Below, piece after piece: positions 35,241 through 43,284 of a stretch of 64,000 nucleotides of DNA. The stretch is from Sulfurovum sp. XGS-02. GTDB lineage: Bacteria > Campylobacterota > Campylobacteria > Campylobacterales > Sulfurovaceae. Below the pieces are notes generated by a model. It was not told where the DNA came from, did not search any database, and was given only the letters and a program-made list of their open reading frames with translations. The DNA is taken from assembly GCF_023213175.1 (NCBI RefSeq), contig NZ_CP093312.1, positions 620,001-684,000 on the forward strand, written 5' to 3'. A program made the position numbers and the translations under genes. How positions within the stretch are numbered: the first letter of the stretch is position 1; every line of letters starts with the position of its first letter.

Positions 35241-36997
35241 TTAAAATCAAGAAGGTTCATATAAAGCGATTCCGATCAATAATGGATTTAAAAATAGAAA
35301 TTGATCAAAATAATAATTTCATTACAATATGTGGTGAAAATAATTCAGGTAAAACAAATACATTAAGAGCAATGAATATTTTTTTTAATCCTGAACAGTA
35401 TGATTATGAAAAAGATACACCATTCCATAAGCTTGAAGGTTCTCAAGGCGGTAAAGTATTCCCAAATATTGTTATTGAATTTTCTGACGATTCGAAGGTT
35501 TATAAAATAGAACGAAACTTTGAAAAGGATCAATATAAACTAAGTGGTCAAAAAATTGAAAGTGGAAGTAGTGAGGAACTTACAGAAAAACAGTGCATAG
35601 CTATCTTAAATAAAATTCACTTTTTTTATATTGAATCAATAAATGTTTCGTATCCAAAATTAATTAATAATTTGATTGATACTGTTTTTGAAGTTGCTTT
35701 TGCAAAATCAAGATTTTCTGGTGGGAAAAAAGCATTGAAGACAGCATATGAAGCATATACTAAAGGGCTTTTAGAAGTTTTACAGAACCTTTCTAAAGAT
35801 ATAAACCCGTTATTCCAAGAATATAAAGAAAACTGGGAAGTTGAATTTGACTTAGACAGTGATATTAAAAAGTTCAGAGATATTATTACAGATGATATAG
35901 AATTTTTCATTAATGATAGTTCAAATAAACATATAGACTCTAAAGGTTCTGGATTACAAAGGTTGGCTTATATTTTATTGCATTTTAAAATTATTGAGAA
36001 GTTGAAGAAAAATACAATTTTAGTGATTGATGAACCTGACATATTTTTGCATCAGTCTTTACAGAAAACACTACATAAGCATATGCAACAGGTTAAAAGC
36101 TCTGCCCAAATATTTATTACAACACATTCCCCTGTTTTTATAGATAGTTACACATTAAATAATGTCTTTTTGCTTGACCTAGAAATAACAGAAAAATATT
36201 ATCAACGTCGTAAAAGAACATACAATGAATTAAAAACAAAACTTGTTAATATTTCTGGAGTTAACGGTGATCATAAAATTAAAGAGTATCTTGGTATAGA
36301 TAATAAGGATTTTGAAGTTTTACGTAATTACAACATTCTTGTTGAAGGTGAAAGTGATTTGATTTATCTTAGTGAGCTTGGTAAATATTTCGGTATGGAA
36401 GTCCCAAATATTATACCTTTGGGTGGAGTAGATAATGCAACAAGAGAACTCAGCTTTTATAATAATTTTTATCATGACACAGGAGTTAAACCAAAAGTTG
36501 TTTTACTAGTAGATAATGATCGAGCTGGTAGAGATGTTTTTGATAAAGTTGTAAAAAATAAATCAAAAAGTCATTATAATAATCTTGATTTGAAAATTGA
36601 GTTGTTGCCTAATGTACTAGGTGAGAATACTAAAGAAAGTGCAAAAAATAATGAAGTGGAAGATTTTGTATACCCGGAAATTATTGTTGAGTTGGTTAAT
36701 AAGGTTTTAGCAAAAAAATCGTTGAGAAAGATCATACCTGCGAGAATAGAGACAAAAATTTCTCAAGCAGCATTTAAAAATAGTGGAATATTAACACTTG
36801 TCGAAAACGAAAAAAATGAAAGAAACCCTGAAGATGGAGGTTCAATTAATATTGCATCAGAAAGTGTTAAAAATAGTATGTCAAAGTTTTTTAAGATTGA
36901 AGGTAATACAAGACTTATAAAACTTCTTGAAGTAAATGATCAAAAATTTCCAGAAGTTAGGTCTTATCTTTATAAACTCTTTGAAGGTAACTTATGA
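35237..36997 (+). CDS. OLD-family protein: AAA ATPase plus TOPRIM nuclease domain
   Basis: This 586-aa protein has an N-terminal ABC/SMC-like ATPase: Walker A GENNSGKT at 33-40, signature-like GSGLQR, and Walker B LVIDEPDIFLH (D265-E266). It is followed by a TOPRIM domain with VEGESD (369-374) and VDNDRAGRD (D426, D428). That arrangement is typical of OLD nucleases such as GajA. The gene overlaps both the SIR2-like gene and hsdR by four bases. It may sense or cut DNA while the SIR2 partner depletes NAD+. There is no UvrD-like partner, so it is not a Gabija pair. Confidence 0.87.
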   Translation: MIKIKKVHIKRFRSIMDLKIEIDQNNNFITICGENNSGKTNTLRAMNIFFNPEQYDYEKDTPFHKLEGSQGGKVFPNIVIEFSDDSKVYKIERNFEKDQYKLSGQKIESGSSEELTEKQCIAILNKIHFFYIESINVSYPKLINNLIDTVFEVAFAKSRFSGGKKALKTAYEAYTKGLLEVLQNLSKDINPLFQEYKENWEVEFDLDSDIKKFRDIITDDIEFFINDSSNKHIDSKGSGLQRLAYILLHFKIIEKLKKNTILVIDEPDIFLHQSLQKTLHKHMQQVKSSAQIFITTHSPVFIDSYTLNNVFLLDLEITEKYYQRRKRTYNELKTKLVNISGVNGDHKIKEYLGIDNKDFEVLRNYNILVEGESDLIYLSELGKYFGMEVPNIIPLGGVDNATRELSFYNNFYHDTGVKPKVVLLVDNDRAGRDVFDKVVKNKSKSHYNNLDLKIELLPNVLGENTKESAKNNEVEDFVYPEIIVELVNKVLAKKSLRKIIPARIETKISQAAFKNSGILTLVENEKNERNPEDGGSINIASESVKNSMSKFFKIEGNTRLIKLLEVNDQKFPEVRSYLYKLFEGNL

Positions 36998-39981
36998 GCC
37001 AAAATACCCCTGAATATCTTCAAAGTGAATTACCAGCGATTGAATTGTTTCAAAAGCTTGGCTTTGATTATTTTGATGCTGGAGTTGAAGATCCAAGAAG
37101 CTCGATTAATGATGTTATCCTTTTAGATAGACTAACTTATTCACTTCAAGCAATCAATCCATGGCTCAAGGGTAACGTCCTTGAGAAGGTAATCCGAACT
37201 GTTTCTAATATTCAGGCTTCTTCACTCATGGAGGCCAATCAATATGTATATGACCTCATTACAAAAAAAGATGCCATTACAGAAAAACCTACACCTGATG
37301 CAAAGCCTCAACCTGTTTTTTTGATTGACTATGAAAACATTGAAAACAATGATTTTCTGATAGTCAATCAAATGAAATATCATGGTTCTGGGAATAATTC
37401 AATTCCTGATATTGTTGTCTATGTAAACGGCTTACCATTGGCTGTAATAGAAGCCAAGTCTCCAAAGGTAAGTATTACTGATGCAATCAGTGACTTAGAG
37501 TATTATCAAAATAATTCACCAAAGCTTTTCCATTACAATCAGATATGTATCGGAATCAATAAGGGTAAAGCTTTGTATGGAACTATTGGAGCAAGTTTTA
37601 CTCACTATTCCAAATTTAGATCTGAGGATACAATAGCACTAAAAGAGTTAATTGATCGTGAGCCAACAGTTCAGGATATCTTGATCTATTCACTTTTTCA
37701 AAAAGAGGTCTTTTTAGATATTGTGCGTAATTTCACCATTTTTGAAGTGGAGCAGGGACGAACAATCAAAAAGCTTCCTCGTTATCAGCAATTAAGAGCT
37801 ACGAATAAGATTCTAAATAAACTTCAGGATGAAGATAAAGGTGGTGTTGTTTGGCATACACAAGGATCGGGTAAATCGATTACTATGATCTACTTAGCTA
37901 CGAAGCTACGTCGTGAAGAAGCAGGATTTGACAACCCTACCATTCTAGTGGTAACGGATCGGATTGATCTAGATAATCAGATCAGCTCTACATTTCGGCG
38001 TGTAGGATTTGACAACCCTCAGCAAGCTAGCAGTATTTCTCATCTCAAAGAGCTGTTAAGAGATACTTATGGTAAAACTCTTATGACAACCATTCATAAG
38101 TTTCAGGAGAAGGCTGAAGAGCAGCGTGATAGTGTTGAAGTGCTTTCTGAGAAGAAGAATGTTTTTGTACTCATTGATGAGGCACATAGAGGCCAATATG
38201 GTATGACAGCTGCCTATATGCGTAGTGCGTTGCCAAATGCCAAGTTTATTGCCTTTACGGGTACGCCAATAGACAAAGAGGAGCGTTCGACACTTCGTGA
38301 ATTTTATGGTGGGGACTATATTGACAAGTATACGATAAAACAATCCGTTGAAGATGGTAATACCCTTGCAATCCGTTATCAAACTGGAATGCCAAATTAT
38401 TTCATAGAAAAAGAGTTGATGAATGAGGTCTTTACTGCTACCTTTGGCAATGAAAGTGAAGAGAAACAGGCTAAGCTGAAAAGTAAAGCAGCAAGCCTTG
38501 ATACATTCTTACTAGCAAAACGTCGTGTTGAAGAGATTGCAAAACATATCATCAATCACTTTAAAGAGAAGATCTATCCTAATCGATACAAAGCCATGCT
38601 GGTCTGCCATAATCGTTATCAGGCTATTGCCTATCAAAAGGCCTTTGAGAAGCTTTCCCAACAAGGATTGAATACTTTTAAGACCAGGGTTATCATGAGT
38701 TTTGATAACAAAAAAGATCCTACTGAATTTAAAGAGTTAGCAACACCTGAGGATCAAGTCAAACAAGCCATTGAAGATTTCAAATTACCATTTGGAAATG
38801 AAGGCGATCTCAGTAAGGGTGGAAAGAGGCAGTTTGATAATACTGCAATTCTAATTGTGTCAGATATGCTACTGACAGGATATGATGCGCCTATTATTCA
38901 ATGCATGTATATCGATAAGCTTTTAAAAGAACATAATCTACTTCAAGCTATTGCAAGGGTTAATCGAACGAAAAGTGGTAAGGAGTATGGACTGGTGGTT
39001 GATTATGCTGGAATCACTCAATATCTTTCTGATGCACTTAAGATCTTTAGTGGTGATCTTGAAACCAGTGATGTCATGACGGATTTGGAAAATGAGAAAA
39101 CGATTCTCGAAAATCGTCATGCAAAAATGCTTGCCTTCTTTAACCATATTAAAATTGATCGCCATAAAGAACGAGATAAGTTTGTTGATGCTTGTGTTCT
39201 CTATCTTGAGCCAGAAGATCTTCGTGATAAATTTATTGAATTGGTAAAAAGCTTTAATAAGTCAATGGATATTGTGTTGCCAGATAGCTTCGCGATTACA
39301 TATGAGTATGACTTAAAGCTTTTCAATGATATCAAGCTAGAAGCCGTCAATACACACTCTCCAGATAAACTCTATATCACCCGTGAAGAGACGAAGAAGA
39401 TCCAAATGATTATTGACGAGCATTTAAGGGCAACAGGTGTCAATTATCTGCTTTCTGAAGCGGTAGACATCACTGATTCAAAACGCTTTGAAGAAGAACT
39501 TGCTAGAAAAGGTGGAAAGACAAAAGAGTTAACTATAGCAAACCGGATAAAACATACGATTCAGGCTAACAAAAAAGAGAATCCAGAGTTTTATGAAGAC
39601 CTTGCTAAACGGCTTGAACGTTTGATCAAGGATCGTGAGGAGGATCGTATCGATCAAGCACAACTTCTATTGGAGTTTAACAAAATTCAAGAAGAAATCA
39701 AAAATTCAAAAGAAGAGTGGAAACGTCTTGGTCTTGTAGCACCGGAACAATTCCCAGTTTATAAATCTCTTGAAAAAGCTTTAGAAAACCCTAAAGATTA
39801 TACGCTGGTGATCTTTGATAAGATTGGTGTCTATCTTCAAAAGGCAGATTGGCAAGATCACGATGATATTAAAAAAACTATGCGAAAAGAGGTTAAGTCA
39901 CTGCTGCGTAGTGCAGGAGTTGACAAAGAGTTGGTAAATTCATTGCCGATTGATATACTTGAGATTTTAGAGAATCAATGA
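36994..39981 (+). CDS. hsdR: Type I restriction endonuclease subunit HsdR
   Basis: This 995-aa protein has an N-terminal PD-(D/E)XK nuclease (IPDIVVYVNG, then VIEAKSP, E153-x-K155). The superfamily 2 translocase follows, with Walker A QGSGKS (about 290) and DEAH at 395-398. Motif VI-like QAIARVNRTKSGK is visible. It cuts DNA lacking the HsdMS methylation after translocation. Start overlaps the OLD gene and the end overlaps the metallopeptidase, each by ATGA. Confidence 0.96.
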   Translation: MSQNTPEYLQSELPAIELFQKLGFDYFDAGVEDPRSSINDVILLDRLTYSLQAINPWLKGNVLEKVIRTVSNIQASSLMEANQYVYDLITKKDAITEKPTPDAKPQPVFLIDYENIENNDFLIVNQMKYHGSGNNSIPDIVVYVNGLPLAVIEAKSPKVSITDAISDLEYYQNNSPKLFHYNQICIGINKGKALYGTIGASFTHYSKFRSEDTIALKELIDREPTVQDILIYSLFQKEVFLDIVRNFTIFEVEQGRTIKKLPRYQQLRATNKILNKLQDEDKGGVVWHTQGSGKSITMIYLATKLRREEAGFDNPTILVVTDRIDLDNQISSTFRRVGFDNPQQASSISHLKELLRDTYGKTLMTTIHKFQEKAEEQRDSVEVLSEKKNVFVLIDEAHRGQYGMTAAYMRSALPNAKFIAFTGTPIDKEERSTLREFYGGDYIDKYTIKQSVEDGNTLAIRYQTGMPNYFIEKELMNEVFTATFGNESEEKQAKLKSKAASLDTFLLAKRRVEEIAKHIINHFKEKIYPNRYKAMLVCHNRYQAIAYQKAFEKLSQQGLNTFKTRVIMSFDNKKDPTEFKELATPEDQVKQAIEDFKLPFGNEGDLSKGGKRQFDNTAILIVSDMLLTGYDAPIIQCMYIDKLLKEHNLLQAIARVNRTKSGKEYGLVVDYAGITQYLSDALKIFSGDLETSDVMTDLENEKTILENRHAKMLAFFNHIKIDRHKERDKFVDACVLYLEPEDLRDKFIELVKSFNKSMDIVLPDSFAITYEYDLKLFNDIKLEAVNTHSPDKLYITREETKKIQMIIDEHLRATGVNYLLSEAVDITDSKRFEEELARKGGKTKELTIANRIKHTIQANKKENPEFYEDLAKRLERLIKDREEDRIDQAQLLLEFNKIQEEIKNSKEEWKRLGLVAPEQFPVYKSLEKALENPKDYTLVIFDKIGVYLQKADWQDHDDIKKTMRKEVKSLLRSAGVDKELVNSLPIDILEILENQ

Positions 39982-40676
39982 AAAATGTTCAATATGGAAC
40001 TCGAACTATTGAATATGAGATAGTTCGAAACAATAGGATTAAGCATATTTACATCACTGTGGAAAGAGATAAAGGTGTGTTAGTGAAAGCTGCTGATTCA
40101 GTAAGTGTCAAAGAGATAAACAAACTAGTAAAACACAAATCTGCATGGATAGTTAAAAAGCTTGAGTCGATTGGTAAATCAGTAGATTTTGGAGAGATTG
40201 TAACTGGATCACGACTTTTTTACCTGGGTAAGAGCTATTATGTAAATCTGATCAAAGAAGAGCGTGAAGATATTGAAGTTGAGTTCATTCATTCAAAGTT
40301 TAAAATTAAAGCCCCTACAAAATATTCACAGGAATCCTTGCAAGAAGCGATTGATCAGTTTTATCAATTTAAGGCTCAAGAAAAAATCACAAAGCTTGTT
40401 CGAAAGTGGAGTAATGTGATGCAGCTTTTTCCAGAGCATATAGCTTTCCGGAAGTCAAAAACTAAATGGGGTAGTTGTTCTCCAAGAAATCGACTTTCAT
40501 TTAATCCTGAGCTTATGAAGCTCTCCTCTTCATTAATAGAGTATGTAGTAGTTCATGAACTTGCACATATTGTCTATAAAAACCATTCTAAAGAGTTTTG
40601 GGCATTGATAAAAAAGTTTATTCGTAATTATTCTCAGAAAGAAGAAGAGTTAAAAGTTTTTGAGAGAAAATTATGA
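39978..40676 (+). CDS. YgjP/DUF45-type zinc metallopeptidase
   Basis: This 232-aa protein has the zinc-peptidase motif HELAH at 193-197 with a third histidine at 203 (HELAHIVYKNHSKEF). The N-terminal half (RNNRIKHIYITVERDKGVLVKAA) is the WIK-type domain. YgjP-like peptidases are repeatedly found after hsdR in type I systems. The role there is not settled. It is the last gene of the operon, coupled by ATGA to hsdR. About 630 bp of non-coding DNA follows. Confidence 0.9.
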   Translation: MKNVQYGTRTIEYEIVRNNRIKHIYITVERDKGVLVKAADSVSVKEINKLVKHKSAWIVKKLESIGKSVDFGEIVTGSRLFYLGKSYYVNLIKEEREDIEVEFIHSKFKIKAPTKYSQESLQEAIDQFYQFKAQEKITKLVRKWSNVMQLFPEHIAFRKSKTKWGSCSPRNRLSFNPELMKLSSSLIEYVVVHELAHIVYKNHSKEFWALIKKFIRNYSQKEEELKVFERKL

Positions 40677-40857
40677 AAAAACTGAAGATGCACAATGAAT
40701 TATGATAGCCTGTTTTTAGTAAACTATTTTGGTGAAAATAATTATCGCATAGCCTTTGGTCACAACTATACAATTTAGAGCAGAATAGACACTTTTTTTG
40801 ACTGGAATCGTTAGAATTTAGCTCATTTTGGAGAAAATCAGTGCAATTTCCTACCTT

Positions 40858-40939
40858 TTGTGACCAATATTACTATTTTTTAGAGTAATTGTGACAGTTG
40901 TTACTATTTTTCTGAAGTGTTATGACCAAAACTACTAAC
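40858..40939 (+). repeat. Three direct repeats with exact 31-bp period
   Basis: Copies start at 40858, 40889 and 40920. The first two share 19 of 23 bases (TTGTGAC...TTACTATTTTT). The third is looser (about 15 of 20). The core TTGTGACCAAA also occurs inverted at 40755-40765. A 31-bp period is close to three helical turns, so proteins would bind one face of the DNA. Confidence 0.6.
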
Positions 40940-40948
40940 ACTAACTCA

Positions 40949-41158
40949 AAACTTCCCATATTGAGGACTCGAATCAATTTGCTAAAGGAATCAAATTAAA
41001 AATTTACCAAAAGTGGGATACCACTTCCTATTTGGAGGACTCATTTGACTTTTGGAACTAAAAACAAGTATAAAATAGGCATAAAACTTGGTCCAAGTCC
41101 CACTTTTGGTAAATATATTACCACTTTTGGTAAATCGTGTCCTCAATATGGGAAGTTT
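40949..41158. repeat. Nested perfect inverted repeats forming a large potential hairpin
   Basis: Outer arms of 20 bp (40949-40968 and 41139-41158; core CTTCCCATATTGAGGAC) are perfect. Inner arms of 16 bp (41003-41018 and 41098-41113; TTTACCAAAAGTGGGA) are also perfect. A diverged copy of the outer motif lies at 41025-41042 in direct orientation, and further ACCACTTTTGGTAAAT copies occur at 41120. Relation to mobility is inferred. Confidence 0.7.
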
Positions 41159-41177
41159 CTAACTGTTGCTAATTATG

Positions 41178-41202
41178 TTGTACTTTTTTAATTTTATAAC
41201 AA
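41178..41202 (+). repeat. Second copy of the right terminal repeat, 126 bp inside
   Basis: TTGTACTTTTTTAATTTT is identical to part of the right terminal repeat at 41305, and the next seven bases differ at two positions. It may be a subterminal recombinase site or the remnant of an older end. A nearby inverted form lies at 41222-41240 (ATTGTAC-N5-GTACAAT). Confidence 0.65.
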
Positions 41203-41303
41203 TTGAAAATAAACAAGTATGATTGTACTTTTTGTACAATATTTGTATCGTCATGCTATTTATTGTATTTATGTAGAAAAGCCCACATTTTCCGAGTTTA
41301 AAC

Positions 41304-41331
41304 GATTGTACTTTTTTAATTTTTAAACAAA
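41304..41331 (+). repeat. Right terminal inverted repeat (28 bp)
   Basis: It starts with GATTGTACTT and ends with AACAAA; the left repeat (23616-23643) is its imperfect reverse complement. Host coding sequence resumes within six bases. Confidence 0.75.
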
Positions 41332-41334
41332 CCG

Positions 41335-41628
41335 AGCTGTCCTGCTTGTGAACTGGAAGCCCCCAATATAGAAACCGTCTCAAAAGAGCATGAAGTGTTG
41401 ACGATCGCTATCAATTCAGGAAGTAATGAAAATGTGTTGTCATACATGAAAGCGCATGGATTGGGTTTTAATGTGCTTAATGATACTGATGGAGTTTGGG
41501 CAAGGGCGTTTAAAATTGAAGTCTTTCCCACAACATTCATCTATGATGCTAAAGGTAAGTTGAGGTTTACAGAAGTAGGTTATACGACAACTGCAGGATT
41601 ATTGGCACGGCTGGAATGGATAGAGTGA
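41335..41628 (+). pseudogene. 3' fragment of the interrupted TlpA/thioredoxin-like gene
   Basis: The frame reads SCPACELEAPNIETVSKEH from the boundary, with the redox Cys pair, then IEVFPTTFIYD and GYTTTAGLLARLEWIE. An in-frame stop in element DNA (41317) lies just upstream. A GTG at 41395 could start a truncated peptide lacking the redox cysteines. Its match to the intact island copy is clear. With the 5' fragment at 23407 it makes a complete ancestral protein of about 170 residues. Confidence 0.88.
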
Positions 41629-41723
41629 TAGATATTATCGTATGAAAAAATATTATAAGATCAATCCATCGTAACAGGTATTGACATGCTTTATATATTT
41701 AAGTATACAACGCTATAATTTTC

Positions 41724-41745
41724 GTTATATATATTGGTATATAAG
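41724..41745. promoter_or_regulatory. ModE-type operator
   Basis: An exact inverted repeat, TTATATA-N6-TATATAA with flanking G and G, sits 8 bp upstream of modE. It matches the ModE box pattern (TATATA-N6-TATATA) known from E. coli. A similar half-site CGCTATAAT lies just before it. It implies molybdate-dependent self-regulation of the operon. Confidence 0.7.
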
Positions 41746-41752
41746 GAAAGAG

Positions 41753-42532
41753 ATGGAACTTACATCAAAGCTTACTTTGGAAATGTTAGGTAAACCTTTT
41801 TTGCTTGAGAAACGTATAGAACTGCTTCATGCCATTGAAGAACACGGATCCATTTCTAAAGCGGCAAAAGCTGTGCCCATGAGTTATAAAAGTGCATGGG
41901 AAGCGGTGGATACCATGAATGCACTTTCCCCTGAACCGATCGTATGTAGAGAGACAGGAGGCAAGGACGGCGGCGGTACTACGATCACAGCATATGGTCA
42001 ACAACTTTTAAAAAACTACGCCGTACTAAAAGAGGAACACGGACGTTTTTTAACGAGACTGTCAGAATTGACGGATATAGAAAGTGGATCTTTTAAGACT
42101 ATTGGACGATTAGCCATGCAAATTTCTGCAAGAAATCAGATACAAGCAGAGGTTGTTTCCATAGACTCTCAAAATGTCAATGCAAACATATTTTTAAAGC
42201 TCAAAAGCGGGAAAGAACTTCTCTCTACGATCACCAAAGAAGCAGTAGAAAATTTGCATATTGATAAGGATCAAACGGTGGTAGCGATATTTAAATCCAA
42301 TACAGTGTTGCTCACTAAGAGTGCAGGTGAGAAAAGCAACGAGAACAGACTCGAAGGCATCGTGAGTAAGATAGACAAAGATGTAGAGAATACTAAAGTA
42401 CTGGTAGATATAGGGGACCATGATACCATCGTATCTGTCATACCTACAGCTGTGTTAGACAAGATGGAACTCATCGAAGGAAGTTCTGTGATCGCTATGA
42501 TTAAAGCCAATGATATTATGATAGGGAAGTAA
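41753..42532 (+). CDS. modE: Molybdate-responsive regulator ModE with tandem Mop domains
   Basis: The start at 41753 (259 aa) follows AAGGAAAGAG; the frame is open upstream to 41681, but that part lacks an RBS. N-terminal winged helix: HGSISKAAKAVPMSYKSAWEAVDTMN. The C-terminal half has two Mop/TOBE repeats starting ISARNQIQAEVVSID and NRLEGIVSKIDK. When molybdate binds, ModE represses mod genes. It leads the modEABC operon and overlaps modA (TAATG). Confidence 0.93.
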   Translation: MELTSKLTLEMLGKPFLLEKRIELLHAIEEHGSISKAAKAVPMSYKSAWEAVDTMNALSPEPIVCRETGGKDGGGTTITAYGQQLLKNYAVLKEEHGRFLTRLSELTDIESGSFKTIGRLAMQISARNQIQAEVVSIDSQNVNANIFLKLKSGKELLSTITKEAVENLHIDKDQTVVAIFKSNTVLLTKSAGEKSNENRLEGIVSKIDKDVENTKVLVDIGDHDTIVSVIPTAVLDKMELIEGSSVIAMIKANDIMIGK

Positions 42533-42537
42533 TGTTT

Positions 42538-43284
42538 ATGAAAAAGATCGTATTAGGTATAGTATTAAGTTTCGTTCTGTTAAGTGCAGGAGAGATCAAG
42601 ATCGCTGTTGCTGCAAATGTAAGTTACGCCATAGAACCACTCAAGAAAGCCTTTTATGCGCTATATCCGAAGACAAATATAGAAGTGATCCTGGGAAGCT
42701 CCGGAAAACTTACCGCACAGATAAAGAATGGTGCGCCTTATGAACTGTTTATGTCGGCAAATATGAAATACCCGGAAGTACTTTATAAAGAGGGAATAGC
42801 CATTACCAAACCTATCGTCTATGCACAGGGGGCCTTAGCTTACTTATCTGTAGATCCACAGGACTTTACACAAGGTATGAGGCTTTTAACCGATGATAAG
42901 ATCGCAAAAATAGCCATTGCAAACCCTAAAACGGCACCTTACGGTGTTGCAGCTGTAGAGGCTTTGAAATGTGCCAATGTCTATGATGCAGTCAAAAAGA
43001 AGTTTGTCTATGGTGAATCCATTTCACAGACCGTGACCTATGCAATGACTGCAGCAGATATCGGATTTATAGCAAAATCTTCACTTTTCAGTCCACAAAT
43101 GGCACATCTTAAAGAGGGGGTGAACTGGAGTGATGTTGATGCATCTCTCTATACGCCAATAGACCAGGGAATGGTCATTTTGAAAAAAGCTGAAGCTAAT
43201 CCTGAAGTAAAAAATTTTTATGATTTTCTCTTAAGTGAAAAAGCCAAAGAGATATTGCAAAATTTCGGCTATAAGGTAGAGTAA
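42538..43284 (+). CDS. modA: Molybdate ABC transporter substrate-binding protein ModA
   Basis: The ATG at 42538 (248 aa) has better spacing from GGAAG than the one at 42532. Signal peptide MKKIVLGIVLSFVLLSAG precedes the mature start EIKIAVAANVSYAIEPL. The family pattern VILGSSGKLTAQIKNGAPYELFMSAN and NPKTAPYG is present. It binds molybdate or tungstate in the periplasm and delivers it to ModB. It is third-party regulated by the ModE site. Confidence 0.94.
   Translation: MKKIVLGIVLSFVLLSAGEIKIAVAANVSYAIEPLKKAFYALYPKTNIEVILGSSGKLTAQIKNGAPYELFMSANMKYPEVLYKEGIAITKPIVYAQGALAYLSVDPQDFTQGMRLLTDDKIAKIAIANPKTAPYGVAAVEALKCANVYDAVKKKFVYGESISQTVTYAMTAADIGFIAKSSLFSPQMAHLKEGVNWSDVDASLYTPIDQGMVILKKAEANPEVKNFYDFLLSEKAKEILQNFGYKVE

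Larger units (their letters stand above)
40677..41303. other. Non-coding right end of the island (627 bp), rich in repeats
   Basis: I see no coding frame with protein-like composition. It holds three repeats at 31-bp spacing (40858-40939), an inverted copy of their core (40755-40765), nested inverted repeats (40949-41158), a second copy of the terminal repeat (41178-41202) and a palindrome (41222-41240). This looks like recombinase binding and control DNA, though a structured RNA is possible. Confidence 0.65.
23614..41334 (+). mobile_element. 17.7-kb tyrosine-recombinase island inserted in the thioredoxin-like gene
   Basis: The limits come from three observations: the split host gene, the 28-bp imperfect terminal inverted repeats (23616-23643 and 41304-41331, 24 of 28 matching), and the visibly AT-richer content. 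Exact bases are uncertain by about 3 bp. Order inside is DUF4365-like nuclease, two large recombinase-like proteins, a coiled-coil protein, a third recombinase, an intact thioredoxin-like gene, a type I restriction operon with extra genes, then a repeat-rich right end. No target duplication is obvious. The layout recalls Tn554 (TnpABC), recombinase-in-trio elements and Gamma-Mobile-Trio islands. The closest relative cannot be decided by eye. Confidence 0.88.

Noticed and set aside
34200-36997. Gabija or PARIS system
   Set aside because: Gabija needs a UvrD-like helicase after the OLD protein and PARIS has a separate TOPRIM gene. The neighbour here is SIR2-like and the TOPRIM is fused.
40677-41303. 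CRISPR array at the right end of the island
   Set aside because: There are only three imperfect repeats at 31-bp period, with no room for spacers of normal length and no cas genes.
40677-41303. Retron or reverse-transcriptase-linked RNA in the repeat-rich end
   Set aside because: No reverse transcriptase gene is present anywhere in the island.
23614-41334. Two nested mobile elements instead of one
   Set aside because: The intact thioredoxin-like gene in the middle suggested a second boundary near 30,760-31,380, but I found no copy of the terminal repeat there. One element is simpler, though not proven.
41395-41628. A separate small thioredoxin-like gene starting at GTG 41395
   Set aside because: It lacks the redox cysteines, and the codons before it continue the homologous protein to the island boundary. 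It is the 3' half of the split gene.
23407-41628. Attachment in a tRNA gene
   Set aside because: No tRNA-like cloverleaf is seen at either end. The boundary lies in coding sequence of a thioredoxin-like gene.
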